The translations under genes were made by a program, and so were the position numbers. From positions 218,785,546-218,849,545 of the forward strand of contig JAUPFV010000002.1 in the NCBI GenBank assembly GCA_036936605.1: a stretch of DNA of 64,000 nucleotides. The letters are read 5' to 3'. The notes under the pieces are model-generated. The model was not told the origin of the DNA, searched no databases, and saw nothing but the letters and a program-made list of their open reading frames with translations. This document shows, one piece after another, positions 1 through 10,372 of this stretch (the stretch's first letter is position 1; every line of letters starts with the position of its first letter). The stretch comes from Limnanthes douglasii subsp. nivea. Lineage: Eukaryota > Streptophyta > Magnoliopsida > Brassicales > Limnanthaceae.

Positions 1-533
1 TGTATCTTGAGCCAACATACCCAACATCTTCAAGCTTACACTGCCTAATAGCATCATTGAAGTCACTAGTACTAGCATGGTTATAGGTAGAACAACCCAC
101 TTGATCCTCAGAACAAGTAATGACATTAAAGTCTTCAGTTATGATCCAAGAAATATCATAAGAAGCAATAGTTATCATCTGAGCCCAAAGATCTAATCTA
201 AGCATACTTTGACTCTTAGCATAAACAGCCGTAAAATTGGAGTTGGTATCACAACCAAGATAAGTCACAGCCATATGAAGTAACTGATCATGGTCATTAA
301 GCACATTAATCTCAACATCCTCATCCCAGAAAATCCACACCTTGTTAGAGCAATTAGAAGTGAAATTTTTGAAGCCAAGAACAACAAACACACCCTCAAT
401 CTTGCTAACATCAGCCATGGGCTCTTAAATAGAAAAAAATCTTAGATTTGTTTTCTTTAATCATAGAAAGAAGCCTTCTCAATGTAGGCTTATTGTTCAG
501 ACCTCTAGCATTCCAATTAGTAATCTTTATCAT
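1..533 (-). pseudogene. LINE ORF2 N-terminal endonuclease, partial and frameshifted
   Basis: The ATG at 533-531 opens with MIKITNWNARGLNN, the typical start of a plant LINE apurinic-type endonuclease (exonuclease/endonuclease/phosphatase fold). After about 38 residues the frame hits a stop where the sister copy reads QEPMA. Shifting frame recovers PMADVSKIEG, then SNCSNKVWIFWDED, LWAQMITIAS and GCSTYNHAST, all aligned to the sister endonuclease. The catalytic stretch near GDFNAVI is changed to EDFNVIT. The enzyme would nick target DNA for target-primed reverse transcription. The region is cut by the window edge. Confidence 0.8.
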
Positions 534-1873
534 TATCTGATATATATTTTTGTTTCAATTTTTCTCCTTTTCTAGACAGAGAATTGATAGTAATATTTTT
601 AGATTTTATTCTTTTCAATTCAGACTTTAACTTACTGCTGATGATGGTACCAAAGTCACTATTAAAGGGAGAGTTTCTAGGAGAATTTTCACAGCTGCCA
701 ATGTTTTCATAGTCAGTTGTCATATTGTTTTCTTCAATCTGGAGGTTTCTTTGAGCAAAATCTTGACCAAGCCTATGCAAGACTTCTATAACCTCCATGT
801 TGTTTTTAATAGATCATTGTTTTGACCACTATCTTCCCTTCTATCTTCACTGCAATGTTTTGTCTCTAAATCTGTTTCCTTTCTTGTTACAACTGATTTC
901 AGTTTTCTTCTACGAACTTTGCTAAAGGTTTGAATGTTGCTAGAAACATTTTGAGATGTTCTTGGCTCATGATAGGTATCTTCTTTGTCATTTACTTCAT
1001 TATTTGGAGATGTTTTTATCTCTTGCTTGTTGTTATCTTTTACACTTTCATCTTCTTTATCAACCTTCTCAGCTTCCTTATCTTGCTGATTCATCTTTTC
1101 AGTCTTTTTACATTCTTCCTCTTTATGACCAACGTGGTAACACACATTACAATAGGGTGGTACATTTTTGTAACTTATGTTGATCCAGCAGCCATCATTG
1201 GATCCAAAGCCTATCTATAGTCTATATTTAAGTCTTCTTGAGACATCAACCTCTACATGAGCAAAGCACGCATTCATGGCAGCTTTATTACTGGCAGGAA
1301 CAATTACTTTGTATGTAGTTCCATTTTTGAAGCCAAATCATGTATAACAGAATCGTTATACATGAATTCAGGAACCATTTCAAGACGAATCCACACAAGA
1401 GTCTTTGGGCTCTCAAATCTTTTGTTAAATTCAGGATCCCAACGTAAAATTCTCATGATCTTTCCATCAATGTTCCAAACGTTCTTGGACCATATGTTAA
1501 TAACATCATATTTACAGTGAAACTCTATAAACACATGCCTCGAGTCATGACTGATAAAATTGTAGGTTCCTTTGAATTTGAAGGTATGAAGAAAGCCTTC
1601 TAACACCGATTTTCTTGGAATTCCCTCACTGAACTTTCCAACAATCGTAGTAGTCGATTTTTTGAGCAAAACATCTTTGACATTTTTCGTATATTGTATA
1701 GTGCAGTGGTCGTCTGTTTCTTTACAAAACTCTGGCTTGATATCAAGGCTTGGATCAGAGAATATCTGTCTAACAGTTTCAGCATACGACTTCTTGGTTA
1801 TAGAAGTCACATTATCATGATGAAGAGTAGAGAACTCTTTAATATGAGTGAGCTTGATCGCAGGTAAATCCAT
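534..1873 (-). pseudogene. LINE ORF1 (DUF4283 RNA-binding domain plus zinc knuckle), broken
   Basis: The intact front part (1873-1304, 189 residues) carries the DUF4283 domain usual in plant LINE ORF1: TTTIVGKFSEG, FKGTYNFISHDSRHVFIEF, WSKNVWNIDGKIMRILRWDP. The frame then breaks. A second frame (1145-786) holds the zinc-knuckle half CYHVGHKEEECKK with the CX4HX4C spacing of a CCHC finger; the first Cys of the finger lies upstream. A third frame (798-517) holds the basic Ser/Lys tail and overlaps the ORF2 start, as in the sister copy. ORF1 proteins of this type package LINE RNA. At least two frame breaks make it a pseudogene. Confidence 0.8.
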
Positions 1874-2003
1874 GGTAAGAATTCAATGATTCAAATAAGA
1901 GAGGAAGAACGGAAGATTTTCAAAGAAGAGGTTTCTTGGAAGAGAAGAAACCATTTTTTTTCAAAAGCTTTTAAAGCTTAAGTTATCTTCCAAACCGAAG
2001 TGA

Positions 2004-2038
2004 TGCACCAGCCGGGAATCGAACCTGGGTCTGTACCG
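2004..2038 (-). other. 3' half of tRNA-Gly(GCC)-like sequence
   Basis: On the minus strand these 35 bases read from the anticodon-stem 3' side through the T arm to the acceptor end, including the B-box GGTTCGATTCC and acceptor GGCTGGTGCA. From memory they match the 3' half of plant tRNA-Gly(GCC) with one change in the T stem. The 5' half is absent: next comes AT-rich DNA. The three bases after the acceptor are TCA where a mature tRNA has CCA. It lies upstream of the LINE 5' end in the same orientation. It is not a functional tRNA gene, and it is longer than a usual retrotransposon primer-binding site. Confidence 0.7.
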
Positions 2039-2135
2039 ATTTCAGTTTTTATTTTCAGTTTAATTATTTAATATTTTTCAAAATTGCACCTATTTTGGCA
2101 AGAGAAAAAGAAAGCAGTAAGTTTGACGTTGGAAG

Positions 2136-2150
2136 CCCCTAGTCAAGATT
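2136..2150. repeat. Target-site duplication, left copy (LINE 2)
   Basis: CCCCTAGTCAAGATT is repeated exactly at 8002-8016, just outside the two ends of the LINE. Its length fits target-primed reverse transcription. Confidence 0.92.
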
Positions 2151-2243
2151 TGTTTTTAAAGCAAAAGAAGAAACTTGTATTAATAAAAGGCCAATGTTAA
2201 AATTACATAAAGATCGAGCCCAAATTATAAACTCAAAAGAAAG

Positions 2244-3263
2244 CTAGGGGCAGTTTATTAACTTTCTGAAGAAAACAAAACCGGAAATACTCTTCGATAT
2301 CGTCTTTTTCAATGGTACCAGACTCAGCGCAACTCTAACCGGATCAATGTAGCCAACTCCTAGGCTTTCAAGCATTGTGATAGCCAGGAGTGGATTCGAC
2401 GCATTGACTCCCTTGAAGTCTCGATCATGGCTGTTATTTAACATCCACTTCGCAATCCAATCGACGGCGTGGTTCTGCGTTCTAGGGACGTGTCTAAGGG
2501 ACATGGAAGGGTGGATGAGACTACGACAAACAACAATTGTCAATTAAAGAAGATGAGCAACAATGCCGGTGGTAAGGATGTTGATTAGAGTCAACGAAAC
2601 AGACTATATGTCAACATGCTGCTACTGATTACGCTTGCAAATGAGGAGACCCTCAATTAGGGCTTTACATTCTGCCAAGAATGGATTCGGCTTGCCAAAC
2701 AGTCTTCCAGCTCCGATGATAATGTCGCCTTTGTCGTGTCTGACCAGAATGCCTCCACTGGACTCTCCAGTGGAGTTACAAGCTCCGTCGACGTTGATTT
2801 TCAGCCTGCCACGAATAGGGAGCATCCATTTCAGGTAAATTTTCTTGTTCTTCCTGTTGTTAATTATTCTGCACCCGAAAGCTGAACCTGCGTCGATGAC
2901 TTGAGACCAGTGTTTAGTTGAAAGTAAATTGGCAGAATCAATGCCCATTATGATTCTGGTTATTCTATCAATAGCACTCCTGTGACCATCATGAGTGTTA
3001 TTGAATTTGGATCAGTTCTTATTATACCATATTGTCCAACAAATAATTTGTAGGACAAGATGGGTAATGTGGAACTTACTCTTAGAAAACCAGAACCAAC
3101 AATGGAGTAAGTGAATAATGGTCATACAACGCTTCAAAGGGATTTTAAACAGATACCTAAAGTAATTCCAAATAGACCAGACAAAATTGCAAGTGACGAA
3201 GAGATGATTCTCCTCTTCACAACTGCAACAAAACTGGCATTTGGAAACAGTGACCAAATGCAT
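2244..3263 (-). pseudogene. LINE ORF2 C-terminal part: zf-RVT-like region and RNase H
   Basis: Three minus-strand frames give the end of ORF2. 3263-3012 holds a Cys/His region (CQFCCSCEEENHLFVTCNFV) of the zf-RVT kind that follows plant LINE reverse transcriptases. 2948-2622 holds the RNase H start (LKINVDGACN, then AECKALIEGL), and 2543-2244 its end (RHVPRTQNHAVDWIAK). The catalytic Asp, Glu and final Asp positions are visible. In plant LINEs this RNase H removes RNA from the hybrid. The frame changes between the parts mean no continuous protein can be made. Confidence 0.8.
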
Positions 3264-3301
3264 GTTGCTAAGGATACTGTCAATGGGAATATAGTTCTTA
3301 A

Positions 3302-5836
3302 CTAGTTTCTAGCATAAGAAAGAAAAGTTTTTAGGAATGATATGATTCTAAATTTTTTTGATTTTTTTTTGTTGTTCTTCTTTTTTATATTGTCCCAAGT
3401 TAAGTTAGTGTTAAAATTGTTATCATTGGACAGCTTCCACACTATTTTATCTTCCTGCTCATGATTAATTTTGAAACCATTTATGCGATTTACTCGATTT
3501 TGAGGCAGGAAGGTCAATAGAGTAGGGTTGTCCCACCTATTGTTTTTCCAAAAGGTCTTGACCTTGGCAGATACAAACCAGTTTTCAGAACTGTTGTTAT
3601 CAAGAAGAGGAGGCATATCATGCCACTCATCTAACAAAAAATCAGCAGAACCATTGCCAATAGACCATTTTAGGTTTTTATCAACATCATCCATGGAATG
3701 AAACCTTTTCCATACTATAGAGTCAGTAGAATTTCATTTAGTTTTAATAGGGTGAGTGTTAGGGAAATAGGTGTGATGCATGATTTCAGCCCAAAGATAA
3801 TTTTTCTTGGGAAAAAGGAACCAAAGCTTATGATATAGGGTGTGCTGAATATCAATAAGTCTTTTGATATTCAGTTCACCCTCATCAAAAGGCTTGCACA
3901 GCTTGTTCTAAGAGGACAAATGGATAGATTTTTCATTATAATTGGTCCTCCACAGAAATTTGTTGAAGCATAACTCTATTTTATTAATAATAGAATTAGG
4001 GATTTCACTGTTGTGCATCCAGTAATATATAATTGGGTGTAAGACATTAGTTATAAGGGACATTCTGCCACCAAAGGAGAGATGTTTCATGTCCCACTCA
4101 TTACTCTTATTATGAATTTTTTCAAGTAAAATAGTGTAATTCTTCCATTTGTTGTTTGCAGAGATTGTAATGCCAAGATAGGTAAATGGAGCAGTGTCCA
4201 CGTTGAAGCCAGTAGTTATGTTAAGCCTTGCATTGCTAGAGTGAGGAGATCTGGTGGAGGTAATAATTTTTATTTTTTCCTTATTGATAATTTGACCAGA
4301 GATTGACTGGTAATTATCTAGCAGGCTACTTAGCTTTTCAATGGTGGAGGACAGACTATTGGTAAAGATGAGGACATCATCAGCAAACGCCAGGCTTGGT
4401 AGAAGGTATCCTGATTTCACATAAAATTGCATACTATTGTTAGTTTTGAATAGATTAAACATACCTCGAGTGAGAGCTTCCTCAACAAGAATGAAAAGAC
4501 AGGGAGACAGTGGGTCTCCCTGTCTTAAACCTTTCTTCTGGGGGAAGTGACCCACACTGGTACCATTAATAAGAATAGAAATCATCACTTTAGAGATCAT
4601 GTTGTTAATAATGGAAATTAGATCCTTAGAAAATCCAAAATAGTTCCAAATTTTTAATACAAAGGTATGTGACATTCTGTCAAATGCCTTTTTACATATC
4701 AAGTTGAACCATTATGTTTCCTTTTCTAGGCTTTCTGTTTATGTTGTGTATCATTTCTTTAGCAATTAGGATATTTTCGTAAATGAGTCTATTCTTGACA
4801 AAAGCACTTTGGCTGTTTGAAATAATGTTTGGCAAAAATTCAGCAGTTCTATTGTTTATAAGGTTAGAGAAGACTCTGTTGAATATAGTGCACAGGTTAA
4901 TAGGCCTGTAGTTATTCCAACTGATAGGGTTTTGACCTTTAGGAATAAGGCATATCCCAGTGGTAAATACCCCATTGGGAATACTACCACCCTTTAGGTA
5001 GGTATTAAGGGCATTGCAAAGATCAAAATTAATAATCTCCCAACACATTTTAAGGAAAAAAGAGTTGAACCCATCAGTGCCTACAACACTGTTATTCTTC
5101 ATGGAACTGATGATTGACCATACTTATTCCTTAGTAGTAGGCTTGAGGATATCAAGATTATCACTGTCAGTAACAGTCTTAGGAATGTTGTCAAAAAGGG
5201 AGTCCTGCATTTTCAAGTTTAAATCATCATGTGTAACGTAGGAATCAGTTGATAATACATTTCTAAAGTATAATTCAGCAGACTTAGCTATGCCATTGTG
5301 ATTTTGAAGCCAATTTCCATTCATTTTAATCCCATTTATTAAGTTTTTCTTTCTTTCCTTAGACACATAGCTATGATATAACTTTGTATTGTTATCACTA
5401 TCTTTAAGCAAAGTGTTAAAGCACTTTTGTTTCCAATAACTTTCCTCATTCCTAAGAGCATGCATAAGAAAACTATTAGCTTTGGATAGGTTAGCTTTAG
5501 ACATGCTGGTGTTCTCAGTTTGATGTATGATTTCCTTGTTTTTCACATCTTTAGTGGCAGTTTTGACTTTGTTGAAAATGTTGCCAAAATGGTCTGTGTT
5601 CCACTCTAAAAGAAACTTTTTAAGTCTCTTAAGCTTATACCAAAACATATTGTTGCTTCCACCTTTACAATAAAGATTCGAATTTTGCTTAACTGAACTA
5701 AGAAAAATAGAATCATTAGTCCATGCATTTATAAATTTAAAATTGCATTTGTTATACTTAGAAGTATCAGAGGGATTATTAGAGAGATATGAGAAGAGGT
5801 GTATGGTTAAAACAGGTTCCGGCCATGTGAAAAACC
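3302..5836 (-). pseudogene. LINE ORF2 reverse transcriptase, frameshifted
   Basis: The linker after the endonuclease (5648-5124) is followed by the RT fingers (5102-4692: NYRPINLCTIFNRVFSNLI) and palm (4702-3908: KKGLRQGDPLSPCLF, then LAFADDVLIFT with the catalytic Asp pair). Motif A is split: one frame ends in MVQLDM and the next resumes KKAFDRM, consistent with one extra base near 4694-4702. The RT thumb and connecting region continues to 3302. RT copies the LINE RNA at the nicked target. The FADD box is intact, but the frameshift in motif A and other breaks disable the protein. Confidence 0.85.
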
Positions 5837-6444
5837 TAAATACTGCCCATAAAGGATGACATTATGCTGTTTACTAATGCCCTGTCTAATCTTTTCCAGC
5901 ATTTATTGTTACTCCAGGTATATCTTGAGCCGATAAAACCAGGATCTTCAAGGCAGCAGGTTCTGATGGCTTCATCGAAGTTGTCAGAGCTAATGTCATC
6001 GAAGGTGGAACATCCAAGCTGATCATCAGAGTTAATGACAGCATTAAAATCACCAGCAACCATCCAAGGAGTATCTTCATGAGCAATGGAGGTCATCTGG
6101 CTCCAAAGATCTTTCCTAAGGGATCTTTGATTCTTGGCATAAACAGAGGTGTAGTTGAAAATAAAGTTATTATAATTGAACTCTAAATGAAGGAATTGGT
6201 CATGATCGATGCTGACCTTAATATTAATGTCCTCAAACCAGAAAACCCAAACTTTGTTGGAGCAGTTAGCCACAAAGTTACACAAACCAATTCTCTTAGC
6301 AACACTATCAAGCTTATCAAGCTTAGCCATAGGCTCCTGTAGAGCAACCACTTTAAGCTTCTCAGTTTTAATCATGGAGTTTAGCCTTGACAAGGTTGAA
6401 TTGTTGTTAACCCCACGGACATTCCAGCTAATAATATTTATCAT
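5836..6444 (-). CDS. LINE ORF2 endonuclease domain
   Basis: This 202-residue frame starts MINIISWNVRGVNNN at 6444 and contains the conserved WMVAGDFNAV and GSRYTWSNN motifs of the LINE AP-type endonuclease, with ALQEPMAK at the usual catalytic Glu position. It overlaps no other coding frame and follows ORF1 by about 35 bp, the usual plant LINE spacing. The frame ends inside the domain after RLDRALVNS; the expected continuation lies in another frame toward 5650 (PSDTSKYNKCNFKFINAW). The catalytic residues are present, but the protein is cut short. Confidence 0.82.
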   Translation of the reverse strand: MINIISWNVRGVNNNSTLSRLNSMIKTEKLKVVALQEPMAKLDKLDSVAKRIGLCNFVANCSNKVWVFWFEDINIKVSIDHDQFLHLEFNYNNFIFNYTSVYAKNQRSLRKDLWSQMTSIAHEDTPWMVAGDFNAVINSDDQLGCSTFDDISSDNFDEAIRTCCLEDPGFIGSRYTWSNNKCWKRLDRALVNSIMSSFMGSI

Positions 6445-6479
6445 TATCAGATAAAGATTTGTTATAGTTACTCTCTATT

Positions 6480-7733
6480 TTAAGCAGAGAGTTGATAGAT
6501 AATTTTTTTGACACTTTTGTTTCTGTGCGCAGTTTTGATTTTCCGACTAATAATGGTGTTAAAATCATGGATAAGGGAGGTAACACGGGGAGAAACATTG
6601 CAGCTGCCAATATTACCACAATGAGGAGATAAAGTAGTCTCAATAATCTGATTTTCAAAGCTGTTTTGATAATCTTGATCCAATCTTTGGGGGGCTCCAA
6701 TAATTTCAAGCTCATTTTTGGAAGAGTTATCAACATCGTGAAGATTAATGTCATTACTACCAGAGGCTCTAGAATCAGAAGCTTTGTCTTTAGGTATAAT
6801 CACAGATTTTATTTTCCTTTTGCATAATTTACTGAATGTTTGAAGGTGAGTTGTTTTTTGTAATTGTAAACTTCTAGAGCTTTCTTGAATTGGATCAGAT
6901 TGAGTAATAACATTATCGTTTTTAACATTGTCTTCACTTCTTTCTGTATCTTTTCCTTTTAAATCATTCTTTCTGCATTCATCAGAGCTATGGACCAAAT
7001 GGTAGCAGCTATAGCAATAACTAGGGACGTTCCTGTAACTAACACCAACCCAGCATCCATCGTTCTCACCGAATCTAACCCACAACCTTCTTTTTAGTTT
7101 TTTGGAGATGTCGATTTCAACATGGGCATAACAAGCGTCGTTGTCGACCTTATACTTATCAGGGACAATAATACGATAAACTATGCCTAAAAAAGAGGTA
7201 AGATCCATTATCACTGAACTATTGTACATAAACTCATGAAGCTTTTCTAGTCTGACCCATAACAAGACAATAGGGTTCTCGATATTTTTGTTAAAATCAG
7301 GGCACCACCTGAGGAGTCTCATGGTTTTGCCATCAATGCTCCAAACATTTTTGGACCAAAGGCTGCTAACGTATTCTTTGAAGCAAAACTCCATCAACAC
7401 ATGTCGAGAGTCTATGGTGATGAAGGTATATGAACCTTTAAATTTGAAAGATTGAAGGAATATGTCTAACGAACCTTTCTTTGGCATTCCGTTACCGCAC
7501 TTACCGATTATGGTAGTTCTTGATTGTTTCAAAAGAAAGTACTTTGTTTCCTTCGAGTACTGTATTGAATTATGATCCTCTGTCTCTTTTACGAACTCAT
7601 AGACCGTTTTTTGTGCCACGGATTTAGGTTTCACGACATCGACGAACGATTTCTTAGGCTGATTTTGGTTTTTGTATTCAATGTTGGGAAGAAGAGAAGG
7701 AAACTCTTCACTATTTTGCATATTAATCATCAT
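6480..7733 (-). CDS. LINE ORF1, DUF4283 and zinc-knuckle protein, intact
   Basis: A 417-residue uninterrupted ORF. Residues about 50-200 form the DUF4283 domain (TTIIGKCGNGMPKKG, FKGSYTFITIDSRHVLMEF, WSKNVWSIDGKTMRLLRW, LLWVRLEKLHEF). A CCHC knuckle follows near residue 240 (CYSCYHLVHSSDEC, CX2CX4HX4C). The tail is Ser/Lys-rich. Such proteins bind LINE RNA with the endonuclease/RT protein. It is the only undamaged reading frame of this LINE. The first ATG follows a 5' UTR of about 270 bp inside the TSD boundary. Confidence 0.88.
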   Translation of the reverse strand: MMINMQNSEEFPSLLPNIEYKNQNQPKKSFVDVVKPKSVAQKTVYEFVKETEDHNSIQYSKETKYFLLKQSRTTIIGKCGNGMPKKGSLDIFLQSFKFKGSYTFITIDSRHVLMEFCFKEYVSSLWSKNVWSIDGKTMRLLRWCPDFNKNIENPIVLLWVRLEKLHEFMYNSSVIMDLTSFLGIVYRIIVPDKYKVDNDACYAHVEIDISKKLKRRLWVRFGENDGCWVGVSYRNVPSYCYSCYHLVHSSDECRKNDLKGKDTERSEDNVKNDNVITQSDPIQESSRSLQLQKTTHLQTFSKLCKRKIKSVIIPKDKASDSRASGSNDINLHDVDNSSKNELEIIGAPQRLDQDYQNSFENQIIETTLSPHCGNIGSCNVSPRVTSLIHDFNTIISRKIKTAHRNKSVKKIIYQLSA

Positions 7734-8001
7734 CGGATTAATCGAATAAGATCACCGGAAAAGCAGAGCAACCAGAAACAGAGACAGAGAGATTTCCTGA
7801 GGACAATCAAAGACCCCATGAAATTAATCAGAAGCGAGCAAATCCCAAAGATAAATCCGGCGAGGTTCACCGGAGAAGACCTAACGAACTACCAGTTCTT
7901 GGAGCTTCTTTCTTAACCATTCGTTCCAAAATACTTCTTAAACTCCGTTACAAATTTGAGAAACTAAAGATTTTGTTAAATTGGAATCAATAGCTCATTT
8001 C

Positions 8002-8016
8002 CCCCTAGTCAAGATT
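8002..8016. repeat. Target-site duplication, right copy (LINE 2)
   Basis: Exact match to 2136-2150; marks the 5' end of the LINE. Confidence 0.92.
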
Positions 8017-8434
8017 AAATGTCACGTAAAAAGTCTAAACAGCTCGTTAACGTAATAGTCGTTGTTCGTCTTATTTTCTTTTAGATCTCGTACCATTAGA
8101 TTTTATTTTGTTTTGTTTCCTTAGACCTCGTACCATTGGATTTTATATTTTTTTATTAGGTTTCAACTTTTTCTTATTTTTTATATAAAATAAAAATTAT
8201 GATTACAATGTGTTATGTTCCATATTATTTTTCTACTTTTTTATTACACCATAAACTAAAAAAATCATTTTTTTAGGTTTTTAAATTTTTAAAACCGATT
8301 TCACATTAAGCTTAAAATTGATTTCACCTTAAGATATATAATACAAGAATAATAGATTTTAGGTTTGAATTTAGGATTTAGGGTAGATTTTAGGTTAGAA
8401 TTTTGAATTTAGGGTAGGATTAGGTGGCCATTTT
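8017..8434. other. AT-rich stretch without genes
   Basis: AT-rich sequence with T runs. I see no coding frame, RNA gene or clear repeat apart from short copies of a TTAGGGTAGGAT-like word near its right end. Confidence 0.6.
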
Positions 8435-8560
8435 CATCATGTTACCCTTGAATTAGGGTTTCTTCTATCGTTGCTTCTTCTTCTACTCAAACTGATGATG
8501 CGGCGGAAGTAGAAGAAGAAGAAACGATAGAAGAAACCCTAATTCAAGGGTAATATGATG
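8435..8560. repeat. Foldback repeat with 53-bp arms
   Basis: 8435-8487 and 8508-8560 are inverted copies differing at two positions by my count, with a 20-bp spacer. A third partial copy of the arm end (AAACCCTAATTCAAGGGTAA) follows directly at 8561-8580. The arms contain GA-rich codon-like repeats. It could fold into a long hairpin RNA. I cannot assign it to a known element. Confidence 0.85.
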
Positions 8561-8587
8561 AAACCCTAATTCAAGGGTAACAAAGAT

Positions 8588-9360
8588 TGAAATTTTCAGA
8601 GATAAAAATATATTATTCCAAAAACTTCAAATAACTTAAGGCATAAGAGAATTTATATAATAGCTTCTCAAAACCCTAAATTAGAATACAAGGAAATAAA
8701 ATAAATATTTTAACATAAAATAAAATAAAATCAAATCAAATCTTAATATAATTAGATTTGATTTAAATACATAAGATATTTGAATAAAATAAAATAAAAT
8801 AAACAAGGCTTTTGTTTGGACTTTCTGGGCTACATCATCCTCTCCTGGTTGACAATAATTCGTCCTCGAATTCAGAGCATCATCACCATCAAGAACCCAA
8901 ATTATTTATTTTATTTTATTCAATCGTTACATTGGGAATTATAATTGTTGACTTTATCGGAATAAGATAAATTATTCTCGAGTGTTCCTTATTCGAAGTC
9001 ACATTGAAGCCATCCAGTTAAAGGAAAAAAATAGTTTCGAAAACCTTTTCATAGCCTGAAGACAACATCCCCATGTCCAGTTGATGAAAAAAATGATTTT
9101 GAAAACCTCTTCATAGTCTGAGACAGCATCTCGATAAGCAATTTTTACCTTGATTCGACGATTGGTAGCCAATTTAAACTCCTTCAGTAACCGGTCAATA
9201 TGATCGTCATTGGAATGCCTAGTGTGTCTCCCGCATACCAAACGATCTTTGAGATCTTCATGTCCGTATGTTGTTCTCTCCTTTAGACCTTGAATCAGAT
9301 GAAATCAAGATTCAGAAACATGCTTGACCCGTAGCAGGAACTGAGGCTCTGATACCAAAC
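8588..9360 (-). mobile_element. Remnant of a Ty3/gypsy element (pol end and primer-binding site)
   Basis: On the minus strand, 8890-8850 reads like the end of a gypsy polyprotein just before a 3' LTR (GAATTCGAGGACGAAT, then GGAGAGGATGATGTAGCCC). At 9357-9345 the minus strand reads TGGTATCAGAGCC, a classic initiator tRNA-Met primer-binding site, next to an LTR-like end at 9361. A short frame (9241-8999) contains an imperfect internal duplication of about 80 bp. The pieces do not add up to one element with matching LTRs, so I treat this as one or two decayed, deleted elements. Confidence 0.5.
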
Positions 9361-9691
9361 TGATTCAGAGTGAAACGCAAGAGAAGCTAAAGATGGATAA
9401 AAACCCTAATTTATTAATAAAAACAACTGCCTCAACAATGTATAGAAGATAGGTTTATATAAGGGTTCAAGCGAAACCCTAAAACTAAAAATATGAAAAT
9501 TACTAAAATAGCCTAAAGTAGTAAAAACGCAAAATAAGATGATAGATGAGCCCAAATGCCCAAAAAGGCCCATAGCTCACGAGCCAAGATGGTGACTTGC
9601 GTTCGTGACGTTATTTCCTTCGAAACAAGGTGCTGTGGGTCAAAATCAGACACCGGAGCTCCAAACTGTCAATTCACCGAACTGTCTGCAT
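9361..9691 (-). repeat. Probable single LTR
   Basis: Starts TG and ends CA on the plus strand and directly abuts the tRNA-Met primer-binding site at its left, as a 5' LTR of a minus-strand element would. Its right edge interrupts the DUF760 pseudogene homology after LKELTN. I found no matching partner LTR. Confidence 0.45.
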
Positions 9692-10123
9692 CAGTTTGTG
9701 AGCTCCTTCAGATTTTAGGGCTCAAGTGACTTAAGATATTCCAAAAGTTCATTTTGTCCAGTTTCATTTTTTCTTGCAACTTGACGATTTAGTTCATCAA
9801 TCTCCGCTTCAAGTAATTCAATGTACTTTTTGGCATCTATTTTATTGGCACCATAAATGTTATTCCATCTAATAACTTCACCAGATACATTCTTTTGCAT
9901 TCCAGGAACGTAATATGGCACATCCTTATCGTTTGACTGTTCAGGGAGCGTAACATGCTCCAAAATCTGTTGTAATTCAACATGATATTGTACCTTTCGA
10001 AACATATACCCAGTCATGATAACACTCAACATTAGCTGTGCAAGATTCTCAGCAACAGTGTTGATGGTTACTGAGAAAAACTATGGTGGAAGTGTTCCCA
10101 TCATATCGGTCACTGTCTGGCGC

Positions 10124-10285
10124 TGTTGGATAAACATTGAACTTATGACGTGTTTAATATCAGTTATTAGACAATTATTTAGATAGGATCTAACAGTTAT
10201 TCTGTATCTTCTATATAAGAAGAAAACCCGTGTATTGATATTTGAAATGAAAGTTACAATTCCACACTTGCGGTTTATATAAGTG

Positions 10286-10327
<42 letters not shown>

Positions 10328-10372
10328 CTGTATCTCTATCCGCTTCTTTGTTTTAGGGACCTTTTCCTTACA
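10124..10372 (+). repeat. 5' LTR of the small copia-like element
   Basis: 249 bp, TG to CA. It matches 11739-11962 except mainly for an expanded (TA)n tract at 10287-10322, which makes it about 25 bp longer. Confidence 0.92.
10287..10322. repeat. (TA)n microsatellite
   Basis: About 18 TA units inside the 5' LTR; the 3' LTR has only a few at the matching place. Confidence 0.95.

Larger units (their letters stand above)
1..2003 (-). mobile_element. LINE retrotransposon copy 1 (5' part; 3' part lies left of the window)
   Basis: On the minus strand this reads 5' UTR, ORF1 with a DUF4283-type domain and a zinc knuckle, then the start of an ORF2 endonuclease that runs off the left edge. The order and protein similarity match the more complete LINE at 2151-8001, so both belong to one plant L1-type lineage. 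ORF1 and ORF2 are both broken by frame changes, so this copy is dead. Its 5' end is placed next to the tRNA-like fragment at 2004. No TSD can be tested because the 3' end is outside the window. Confidence 0.85.
2151..8001 (-). mobile_element. Full-length-sized plant L1-type LINE (copy 2)
   Basis: A 5,851-bp element bounded by a perfect 15-bp direct repeat. On the minus strand it holds a 5' UTR of about 270 bp, an intact ORF1 (7733-6480), then ORF2 with endonuclease, reverse transcriptase, zf-RVT-like region and RNase H (RVT_3 type), ending in an A-rich tail (TTTAAAAACA). ORF2 has several frame breaks, so the copy is not autonomous. The perfect TSD suggests a fairly recent insertion. LINE copy 1 lies just to its left in the same orientation. 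Confidence 0.93.

Noticed and set aside
930..1220. Hydrophobic plus-strand open frames
   Set aside because: They are antisense shadows of the Lys/Glu-rich LINE ORF1 tail.
2004..2038. tRNA gene
   Set aside because: Only the 3' half is present: no A box, D arm or anticodon 5' side. A retrotransposon primer-binding site was also considered, but 35 bp of complementarity is longer than usual and no matching LTR adjoins it.
8840..9691. A complete gypsy element with LTRs
   Set aside because: The sequence left of 8850 and the LTR-like sequence at 9361-9691 do not match each other, so only remnants can be claimed.
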